64,000 nucleotides of DNA from Noviherbaspirillum sp. UKPF54 (GTDB taxonomy: Bacteria; Pseudomonadota; Gammaproteobacteria; Burkholderiales; Burkholderiaceae_D), in contig NZ_CP040128.1 of the NCBI RefSeq assembly GCF_007874125.1, positions 1,240,001-1,304,000 of the forward strand. The letters run 5' to 3'. This document shows positions 57,340 to 64,000 of the stretch, one piece after another; positions within the stretch are counted from its first letter, which is position 1; every line of letters begins with the position of its first letter. Below the pieces are notes generated by a model that searched no databases, had not been told where the DNA came from, and saw only the letters and a list, made by a program, of their open reading frames with translations. A program made the position numbers and the translations under genes.

Positions 57340-58530
57340 ATGACGGATCGCAAATCGCTTCAGACCGCTCTCATTCACAGCGACTACAAGGCGCCGGCCG
57401 GATTCGGCGCATTTCCGACGGCGATTCATCATGCGTCCACCGTCCTGTTCAAGAATGTGGCCGCTATGCGTTCGCGCAACTGGCAGGACAAGAATTCCTA
57501 CACCTACGGCTTGCACGGCACGCCGACGTCATTCACGCTGGAGGCGCGCCTGGCGCAGATCGAGGGCGGCGAGCATTGCCTGCTGGCGCCAAGCGGCTTG
57601 GCGGCGATCTCGATGATCGACCTCGCGCTGCTGAAAAGCGGCGACGATGTGCTAATCCCGGATAACGTTTACAACCCGAACCGCGAGCTTGGCAACTGGC
57701 TGGCGCGCGATTTTGGCATTTCCGCGCGCTTCTACGATCCGTTGGCCGGGGAAGGGATTGCCGACCTGATCCAGCCGAATACCCGTCTGATCTGGACTGA
57801 AGCACCGGGCTCGGTGTCGATGGAAGTGCCCGACATTCCCGCCATCTGCCGTGCCGCGCAAAGCAAGAGTGCGGGCGGGCAGAAAGTCTACGTGGCGATC
57901 GACAATACCTGGTCGGCGGGCATCGCTTTTCGCGCCTTCGATTACGGCGTCGACATCGTGATGCAGGCGCTCACCAAGTACCAGTCAGGCGGCTCCGACG
58001 TGTTGATGGGAGCGGTCATTACGCGCGACAAGGATTTGATCAATCGTATCGAGATGGCCCATATGCGTCTCGGTTACGGCGTCGGCATGGACGACTGCTA
58101 CCTCGTGCTGCGCGGACTGCCGACCATGAAACTGCGCTTCGATGCGCATGATGCCGCCGCGCGCAAGGTCGCCGCGTGGCTCAAGGCGCGGCCGGAAATC
58201 GCCAAGGTCCTGCATCCCGCATTCGCGGATTGCCCGGGCCATGAAATCTGGAAGCGCGACTTTACCGGCGCCGGCGGACTGTTCTCGGTCTTGTTCGACG
58301 CGCGCTACAGCGAGGCGCAGACCGACCGCTTCATCGACAGCCTCAAGCTGTTCAAGATCGGCTACAGCTGGGGCGGCGCCAACAGCCTGTGCGTGCCATA
58401 CCGTATCCAGGGGATGCGCGCGAACTGGCGCGAGCAGGGTCAGCTGGTGCGCTTCAACATCGGGCTGGAAGATCCGCAGGACTTGATCGCCGATATCGAA
58501 CAGGCGCTCGCGGCGCTGCACTGCGCCTGA
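57340..58530 (+). CDS. metC: cystathionine beta-lyase (MetC-like)
   Basis: PLP enzyme of the Cys/Met metabolism family that cleaves cystathionine to homocysteine, pyruvate and ammonia. 396 residues. The N-terminal KSLQTALIHSDYKAPAGFGAFPTAIHHASTVLF, the cofactor motif around YGLHGTPTSFTLEARL, and the Schiff-base Lys in ALTKYQSGGSDVLMG are visible. It could be a related gamma-lyase, but the family-specific N-terminus favours MetC. It starts 12 bp after rimO and is convergent with the next gene. Confidence 0.9.
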   Translation: MTDRKSLQTALIHSDYKAPAGFGAFPTAIHHASTVLFKNVAAMRSRNWQDKNSYTYGLHGTPTSFTLEARLAQIEGGEHCLLAPSGLAAISMIDLALLKSGDDVLIPDNVYNPNRELGNWLARDFGISARFYDPLAGEGIADLIQPNTRLIWTEAPGSVSMEVPDIPAICRAAQSKSAGGQKVYVAIDNTWSAGIAFRAFDYGVDIVMQALTKYQSGGSDVLMGAVITRDKDLINRIEMAHMRLGYGVGMDDCYLVLRGLPTMKLRFDAHDAAARKVAAWLKARPEIAKVLHPAFADCPGHEIWKRDFTGAGGLFSVLFDARYSEAQTDRFIDSLKLFKIGYSWGGANSLCVPYRIQGMRANWREQGQLVRFNIGLEDPQDLIADIEQALAALHCA

Positions 58531-58539
58531 CTCGGGCTG

Positions 58540-59412
58540 TCAAGGCATCTTCTTTTCGCCGGGATCCTTGCCTGTCGGCGCATGATGCTCGATCACCGCG
58601 TTGACCTCGGCGCCGAACAGCAGCACCGCGGCCGAGATGTAAAAGTACAGCAGCATCACGATGATCGCGCCGACGCTGCCATAGGAGGCGCTGTAGTCCG
58701 CGAAATTGCGTACGTAGAAATCAAAGCCCAGTGAGGCGGCAATCCAAACGATGACGGACAACACTGCACCGGGCGTGATGAAGCGGAATTCCTGCTCGAC
58801 ATCGGGCGCGACATAATAAACCACGGCAATCGCCAGTGTGAGCAGGAACAGGACTACCGGCCAGCGCAGCCAGGTCCACAAAAACACGAAAATCTGCTCC
58901 AGACCGAGGTGGCGCGCTACCCACTGCACCGCCTGCGGTCCGATTATGAACAAGGCCGCGGCAGCGATCAGCATGGCGGCAAGCCCGAGCGTATACACCA
59001 CCGAGAGCGGATAAAGTTTCCAGGCCGGGCGGCCTTCCTCCACGTCGTAAGCCGTGTTCAGTGCATTCATCGTGGCACGTATGCCGGCCGAAGCGGTCCA
59101 GAGGGCGACGATAGCACCGATCGACATCAGCCCCCCCTTGGGCTGCTTGAGCTCGTGGATCACCTTGTCGACCAGTTGCATCGCCTGCCCGGGCAAGAAT
59201 ACCTGCGCCTGTTGCCGCAGCCAGTCAAAGAAATCGGACAGGTTGAGGAAACCGAGCAGCGCGATCAGGAATAGCACAAACGGAAAAAGCGAAAACAAAA
59301 CCTGGTAGGAGAGCGCCGCCGCATAGGTCGACATGTCGTCGTCGGAAAAGGCCTTGACGGATTCCTTGATGAGCGCGAGGGGAGAAAGCCCCCGGAGACC
59401 GGGAATCTGCAT
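58540..59412 (-). CDS. YihY/UPF0761 family membrane protein
   Basis: Integral membrane protein of 290 residues with about six transmembrane helices, formerly named ribonuclease BN, although that nuclease activity belongs to another protein. Markers are the N-terminal DDMSTYAAALSYQVLFSLFPFVLFLIALLG, SAGIRATMNALNTAYDVEEGRPAWK and YSASYGSVGAIIVMLLYFYISAAVLLFGAEVNAVIE. The function is unknown. It is followed by a hemerythrin-like gene upstream on the same strand, 47 bp away. Confidence 0.93.
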   Translation of the reverse strand: MQIPGLRGLSPLALIKESVKAFSDDDMSTYAAALSYQVLFSLFPFVLFLIALLGFLNLSDFFDWLRQQAQVFLPGQAMQLVDKVIHELKQPKGGLMSIGAIVALWTASAGIRATMNALNTAYDVEEGRPAWKLYPLSVVYTLGLAAMLIAAAALFIIGPQAVQWVARHLGLEQIFVFLWTWLRWPVVLFLLTLAIAVVYYVAPDVEQEFRFITPGAVLSVIVWIAASLGFDFYVRNFADYSASYGSVGAIIVMLLYFYISAAVLLFGAEVNAVIEHHAPTGKDPGEKKMP

Positions 59413-59459
59413 GAGCGTTACCCCCAGTAAAGTGATCGGACGGTTGGCAAGTCTTTACA

Positions 59460-60053
59460 TCAAGCATGCCGGGCAAAGGTTCGGCGTGCCAGGTAGGTCC
59501 CGGCCAGTAGCGCTCCTGCCGCCACCGCAACCGAAGTGACGGGGAAAGTGCGCACCGTGCCGCGTGCAAGTTCGCCGGCATGCGGTGCGGCCAGCTGCAG
59601 CCGGCGCTTGGTCATACGTACGCCGAGTTCGCCCAGCCGGTCCGCGAGCAACCGCTCCGCGTCGGGCAGCAGCGAGGTCTCTTCATCGGCGGCGTGGTGC
59701 ATCACGTCGCGCATCAATTCCAGGAATGTCTTGTCATAAGCCGGATCGGTTGGCTCCATGTGGCGCAGTTCGGCAATCAGGCGGCGCATTTCGTTATGTT
59801 CCGGAATGCTTTTTTCCACGACGGCCGTATCGGCGGCAAGTTCACGCATGGCCGGGTAAAAAATTTCTTCCTCTAGCTGCGCATGAATTTCCAGTGCCAG
59901 GCAGGCCGAATCGACCAATGCCTTTTTTTTCTGCGGACTTGTATCCATTTCATACTCATGGAAGGTCGCCATGACATGGGTATGATCCATCCGAATCATG
60001 TTGGTAATGGATGGCGAGAGTGTGTTGGCGACGGAACGGGTGATCGATTTCAT
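59460..60053 (-). CDS. hemerythrin HHE domain protein with C-terminal hydrophobic tail
   Basis: 197 residues from the ATG at 60053, which follows AATGGAGGA; longer frames to 60263 run into the next gene. The HHE cation-binding domain supplies the His/Glu ligands (DHTHVMATFHEYE, HAQLEEEIFYPAM, IPEHNEMRRLI, HHAADEETSLLP), so a di-iron site binding O2 or NO is expected. A C-terminal hydrophobic segment (FPVTSVAVAAGALLAGTYLA) followed by Arg residues suggests a membrane anchor. It sits near c-di-GMP signalling genes, but a link is not shown. Confidence 0.88.
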   Translation of the reverse strand: MKSITRSVANTLSPSITNMIRMDHTHVMATFHEYEMDTSPQKKKALVDSACLALEIHAQLEEEIFYPAMRELAADTAVVEKSIPEHNEMRRLIAELRHMEPTDPAYDKTFLELMRDVMHHAADEETSLLPDAERLLADRLGELGVRMTKRRLQLAAPHAGELARGTVRTFPVTSVAVAAGALLAGTYLARRTFARHA

Positions 60054-60114
60054 GCTGGCATCCTCCATTGGCGAGGTGAGGGCGAAGACGCCTCCAGCCA
60101 AGCAATCGATGTGC

Positions 60115-62904
60115 CTAGGCCTTGATGCGCTGGGGAACAGCGAGATTGTCCAATGCGAATCTGACGAATTCGTCTGGCGGCAATGGCTTGCTGAAGTAGT
60201 AGCCCTGAATTTCGTCACAGCCGCGTTCGCGCAGGAAATCAAGCTGTGCATCGGTTTCCACACCTTCGGCCACGACCATGACCTTGAGACGTTGGCTCAT
60301 TGCAATGATGGCGTCGGCGATGGCGGCATCCGAATAATCGCCGGGAATGTCCTTGATGAACGAGCGGTCCATTTTGATGATGTCGATAGGGAACTGTTTC
60401 AAGTGAGACAGGGAGGAATAACCGATGCCGAAATCGTCGATGGCAATGCCGATACCCATCATGCGCAATTCCGACAGCACCTGAATGGTCCGGTCGGTGT
60501 TGTACATCATCATGCTCTCGGTGATTTCGAGTTCGAGCAGGGACGGGTCCATGCCGACTTCCCGCAGTGTCCTTGCCGTTTCGCCGGACAGGTTGTCGTC
60601 GGTGAACTGCCGTGCCGACAGGTTGACCGAAACACGCAAGGGCGGCAGGCCCAGTTGTTTCCATTGACAACATTGAAGGCACGCTTGCCTCAGCACCCAT
60701 TTCGACAGCGGCACGATCAGGCCGGTTTCTTCAGCCAGCGGAATGAAGTGCGCCGGCGCCACCAGCCCCAGATCGGGATGATGCCAGCGCACCAGCGCTT
60801 CCACCCCGGTGATGCGTCCGCTGTTCGCATCCACCCTGGGCTGATAGTGCAGCGTCAGCTCGTTGCGTTCGATGGCGCGCCGCAGGCCCGATTCGAGCGC
60901 CAGCAGCTTGGCCGAATGGGCATCCATCTGGGCAGAATAAAACTGGAACGTGTTCTTGCCGCTGTCCTTGGCCCGGTACATCGCGATGTCCGCGTGCTTC
61001 ATCAGCGCATATTCGTTGCGCCCGTCTTCCGGGAACAGGCTGATGCCGACGCTCGCCGTCATGTGGACCAGCTGGCCGTCGAGCAGGTATTCCTTGACCG
61101 TCGCTGCCAGGATGCGGCGGGCGATCTGGCTGACCTGGGCGCTGTCCGTCACTTCCTCGACCAGAACCACGAATTCATCGCCGCCCAGGCGCGCCACCAG
61201 GCTTTCCGCGTTGCCCAGGTGCGCGACCACGTCGCCGCTGCGCAGGCTGGAGCCGATGCGATGCGCCATTTCCTGCAACAGGCGGTCGCCGGCTTCGTGG
61301 CCGAGCGTGTCGTTGATGTTCTTGAAGCGGTCGAGGTCGACGAACAGCACCGCCAGCCGCTTGTTGTAGCGCTGCGCCTGCGCGATGGCGTGGCGCAGGT
61401 GGCGGTTGAACATGGCGCGGTTGGGCAGGGCGGTGAGCGCATCGTGGTAGGCGAGATGCTGGATATGCTCCTGCAAGACCTTGCGCTCGGTGACGTCGCG
61501 CACCAGCGACAGCAGGTGTTCCTTGCCGCCGATGCGGATCGGTCCCATGCGGATCTCGACCGGAAAGGTGGAGCCGTTCTTGCGCCGGTGGCGGCTCTCG
61601 ACGGCAAGCGCCGCGCCCTCGACGGCGCTTGCCTGCAGGTGTCGCAGGTCGGCCAGGGAAAGGTCGACGTCGATCTCCATCATGGTCATCGACAGCAGTT
61701 CGTCGCGGCTGTAACCGAGGCTGTCGCATGCGTGCCGGTTGACGTCGATCAGGCGGCCAGCGCTGTCGTGCACGTAGAAGCTGTCGCTGGCCTGCTCCAC
61801 CAGGGCACGGAAGTGGGCTTCGCTCTCGTGCAGGGCGTGCTGGGCCTGCCTGCGCTGCAGCACTTGGCTGATATGGCGCCCGATCGATTCCGCGCTTTGC
61901 AGAATTTCGCCATCGGCTTCCTGCGTCCGCTTGCTGAAGAATTCGGCCACGGCCAGCAGCTCGTCTCCCATCCGGATCGGGAAGGCGAATGCCGCGCGCA
62001 AGCCGGCGTCGAGCGCCGCGGCGGCGGCCGTGTGGATCGGCGCACGGCCAATGTCGCCGATCCACACCGGCTGGCGCGTTTCGATCACGCGCCCCGCAAG
62101 GCTGTCGCGTGCGGGCAGGCCGAGCATGCGCGGCGCTTCATCGAGGAATTGGCGCACGCGGGGATCGGGCGCGGTCCATGTGTGGATGCGTTCGCATGAA
62201 TTTTCCTTGTGGTTCAGCATCCATAACGTGCCGCATGCCCAACCCACCGTTTCGCAGACGATCTGTATGATCTGCGGCATGATGCCGTCGATCGAGGCGG
62301 ACTCGGCCACGGTGCGGGTGATCGTGTGCTTCAGCGCCTGCCGTATCTCGCCATGCTTGCGCACGGTGATATCCATCATCGTGCCGTGCAGGCGCGCGAC
62401 CGTGCCGTCGCCGTTCCTGACCGGTTGGAGCAGTGCCCGCACCCACCGCGTGCCGCCGTTCGCGCGACGCAGGCCGAACTCGATCTCGCCGTCCATGCCT
62501 TCCCGCCGCGCTGCCCGGAAGGCCTGTGTCAGCTGATGGCGGTCCTTCTTCCGCACCTTTTGCAGGATGCGGCGGTACGTCGGCAGCGGCGAGGAGGGAT
62601 CGAAATCGAAGATGCGGAAGCACTCCTCCGACCAGTGCCCGTGGCGATCCGGGTGGTTGAACGACCAGTTTCCCAATCCGGCGATGCGCTGCGCCTCCTC
62701 CAGCCGGGTGTAAAGCTCCTGCATTTCGCGGGAAGAAATTTCCTGCGAACGCTCCATCAGATAACGTTCCTGGTCCGCTTCCGTATAGGCGCGATTGACA
62801 CGATCGAGGAATTGCAGCCACTGTTCCCGCGATTGGGGGCCTTCGACGCTATCGATGCCGAGCTTTTTCAGTTGCCGCAACAGCAGGTTATGGTTGGGAG
62901 GCAT
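60115..62904 (-). CDS. multidomain PAS-GAF-PAS-GGDEF-EAL protein
   Basis: Cytosolic c-di-GMP turnover protein of 929 residues. In order: a coiled-coil N-terminus (about residues 40-75), PAS (~75-185), GAF (~205-345), a second PAS/PAC (~362-480), GGDEF (~485-655) with an intact RLGGDEFVV active site, and EAL (~665-915) with GVEALVRW, and NLSARQF and DDFGIGYSSL motifs. Both catalytic motifs look competent. There are no membrane helices. It starts 3 bp after the FIST gene's stop, so the FIST protein and this enzyme are probably one signalling unit. Confidence 0.94.
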   Translation of the reverse strand: MPPNHNLLLRQLKKLGIDSVEGPQSREQWLQFLDRVNRAYTEADQERYLMERSQEISSREMQELYTRLEEAQRIAGLGNWSFNHPDRHGHWSEECFRIFDFDPSSPLPTYRRILQKVRKKDRHQLTQAFRAARREGMDGEIEFGLRRANGGTRWVRALLQPVRNGDGTVARLHGTMMDITVRKHGEIRQALKHTITRTVAESASIDGIMPQIIQIVCETVGWACGTLWMLNHKENSCERIHTWTAPDPRVRQFLDEAPRMLGLPARDSLAGRVIETRQPVWIGDIGRAPIHTAAAAALDAGLRAAFAFPIRMGDELLAVAEFFSKRTQEADGEILQSAESIGRHISQVLQRRQAQHALHESEAHFRALVEQASDSFYVHDSAGRLIDVNRHACDSLGYSRDELLSMTMMEIDVDLSLADLRHLQASAVEGAALAVESRHRRKNGSTFPVEIRMGPIRIGGKEHLLSLVRDVTERKVLQEHIQHLAYHDALTALPNRAMFNRHLRHAIAQAQRYNKRLAVLFVDLDRFKNINDTLGHEAGDRLLQEMAHRIGSSLRSGDVVAHLGNAESLVARLGGDEFVVLVEEVTDSAQVSQIARRILAATVKEYLLDGQLVHMTASVGISLFPEDGRNEYALMKHADIAMYRAKDSGKNTFQFYSAQMDAHSAKLLALESGLRRAIERNELTLHYQPRVDANSGRITGVEALVRWHHPDLGLVAPAHFIPLAEETGLIVPLSKWVLRQACLQCCQWKQLGLPPLRVSVNLSARQFTDDNLSGETARTLREVGMDPSLLELEITESMMMYNTDRTIQVLSELRMMGIGIAIDDFGIGYSSLSHLKQFPIDIIKMDRSFIKDIPGDYSDAAIADAIIAMSQRLKVMVVAEGVETDAQLDFLRERGCDEIQGYYFSKPLPPDEFVRFALDNLAVPQRIKA

Positions 62905-62907
62905 GGA

Positions 62908-64000
62908 TTAGGCCTCGGAAAACGTAGTCAGGGTCATCGTCTGGTTGTGCAGGTCGCAGCTGCCATTCGTGTACGGGGAAATCTCGCCGTAGGAATAGAA
63001 GCCGACCTGCTGCGTCGCCGGCGGCAGGTTTTCCAGCGTGCTTTCGGTTTCTTCCTCGATGCGCTCGCCCAGCACCAGGCGGCGGCCGACGCAACTGATA
63101 GCGACCGCTAGCACGGGGCCGCTCGTCTGGCCGTCGCCCTTGGCCTGGTCGGCCGCAAGGCTCGCGCCGTTGAGCAGGCGGTCGAAATTGGCGCGCATCA
63201 GCTGCGCCAGATAGCCCTTGGGCACATCGCCGGCGAAGATCAGCGCCTGCCTGGCTTCGTCGATCCCGAGGATGGTCCTCACCACCTGCCGCGATTCGCC
63301 GGCTTGCTTGCGTATCGACAGCGGAAACAGCAGGCCGGTGGCGGGCAGGCCAGAAGCCCGTTCGCCCAGGTACTCCTTGTAGAGGGCAAGCGCCGGTTTG
63401 CCGTCGAGTTCGTACAGGATGTTGCCGTTGGAACGGGTGATGCGCCGCTCGGGACCGAAACTGTCCCAGCCGCCGCGAGAGCCGTGGGTGACGCGCAGCC
63501 GCTCGCCGTACAGGCCGACCGCGGTAATGACGCCGCTCTCCGGCTTTCCGTCGCGGATGACCCACGTGCGTCGGAAACGGTCGCCGTCCGCTGCCAGACC
63601 GCCGGTCACCGTGACATCGGCCGGCAAGGCGGCCGCCAGCCCCTTCACCAGTTCGCTGCCGTTGACATGCAATCCGTCCGACAGGACGAAGACACTGCGC
63701 AAGCCGGCGCGGCAAAGCTGGCGAGCCAGCTGCGCGCCGGCTTCATGCGAATCCGCCGCATCGCGGATTTGAGCGGAGACGGCTTCGACATCACTGTGCT
63801 CGAACCGGACTACTGCAACGGAAAGGCTGCCGTCGTTGACCTCCGGCCCGGCAATCTCGCCAGCCGTGGAACAGCCGATCAGGCGCGAGCGCGGATAGGC
63901 GCGGTACAGGTCCGAGATGGGCTGGGGATTATCGATGTAGCCGGGCGCGGCATAGACCATGACGAGCGTCCGGTCGGAATCCAGGGGCGGGAACGCGGAC
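62908..64000 (-). CDS. FIST domain signal-transduction protein, 5' end beyond the window
   Basis: Sensory protein with FIST-N and FIST-C domains, thought to bind small ligands such as amino acids. The frame is open to the window end (upstream residues FPPLDSDRTLVMVYAAPGYIDNPQ), so an internal ATG at 63960 is not the start. Motifs include YPRSRLIGCSTAGEI, SVFVLSDGLHVNGSELVKGL, GGLAADGDRF and, near the end, GFYSYGEISPYTNGSCDLHNQTMTLTTFSE, which is diagnostic of FIST-C. The GGDEF/EAL gene follows immediately. Confidence 0.92.
   Translation of the reverse strand, partial: SAFPPLDSDRTLVMVYAAPGYIDNPQPISDLYRAYPRSRLIGCSTAGEIAGPEVNDGSLSVAVVRFEHSDVEAVSAQIRDAADSHEAGAQLARQLCRAGLRSVFVLSDGLHVNGSELVKGLAAALPADVTVTGGLAADGDRFRRTWVIRDGKPESGVITAVGLYGERLRVTHGSRGGWDSFGPERRITRSNGNILYELDGKPALALYKEYLGERASGLPATGLLFPLSIRKQAGESRQVVRTILGIDEARQALIFAGDVPKGYLAQLMRANFDRLLNGASLAADQAKGDGQTSGPVLAVAISCVGRRLVLGERIEEETESTLENLPPATQQVGFYSYGEISPYTNGSCDLHNQTMTLTTFSEA

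Noticed and set aside
59998..62199. 733-residue open frame opposite the GGDEF/EAL gene
   Set aside because: Same reason: the opposite strand has intact GGDEF and EAL motifs.

Overview
The window looks like a chromosomal segment of a betaproteobacterium, order Burkholderiales, most plausibly Oxalobacteraceae (Herbaspirillum/Noviherbaspirillum-like). This is inferred from GC-rich coding, the conserved order fabF-rpoE-rseA-rseB-mucD-lepA-lepB-rnc-era-recO-pdxJ-acpS-nagZ-uvrC-pgsA, a class I PHA synthase followed by PhaR, and many ATGA start/stop overlaps. No insertion sequence, prophage, integrase or CRISPR array was seen.

Region by region. 1-16.9 kb: housekeeping. It holds the 3' end of fabF, a YgfX-like membrane protein, the sigma-E envelope-stress module, a small thioredoxin-fold protein, then a long tightly packed lepA...uvrC-pgsA run. 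16.9-17.6 kb: four tRNA genes (Gly-GCC twice, Cys-GCA, Leu-UAA) with a near-perfect sigma-70 promoter and several intrinsic terminators. 17.6-29.9 kb: an accessory catabolic island. A sigma-54 two-component system (minus strand) faces an operon of two periplasmic binding proteins, a LivHMGF-type ABC transporter, an iron-dependent alcohol dehydrogenase and a GabD-like semialdehyde dehydrogenase. Between them lie stacked inverted repeats and a textbook -24/-12 promoter. My inference is uptake and oxidation of an omega-hydroxy acid or diol, for example 4-hydroxybutyrate to succinate.

29.9-37.5 kb: a glycine/serine operon gcvH-gcvP-sdaA-gcvT-lipA. 37.5-38.8 kb: a structured non-coding stretch with an orphan terminator, an unrecognised 93-residue protein and a DUF1178 protein. 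38.9-46.5 kb: an acyl-CoA module with a probable alpha/beta acyl-CoA dehydrogenase pair, two MaoC hydratases, a YfcG-like GST, an APH-fold kinase, a histidine phosphatase, an enoyl-CoA hydratase and another GST. The kinase/dehydrogenase combination recalls systems that activate 4-hydroxyacyl-CoA by phosphorylation. 46.5-53 kb: an HD-GYP-type protein lacking its HD metal ligands, an aminotransferase, a lone PIN protein, yaaA, bamD, rluD and pgeF. 53-58.5 kb: phaC, phaR, rimO and a cystathionine beta-lyase. 58.5-64 kb (minus strand): a YihY-like membrane protein, a hemerythrin protein, a PAS/GAF/GGDEF/EAL protein, and a FIST sensor that runs off the end.

The recurring metabolic theme is hydroxy-acid and acyl-CoA chemistry (omega-hydroxyacid oxidation, hydroxyacyl-CoA processing, polyhydroxyalkanoate storage) next to one-carbon and glycine metabolism. 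All assignments come from reading the sequence by eye; no database search was run.
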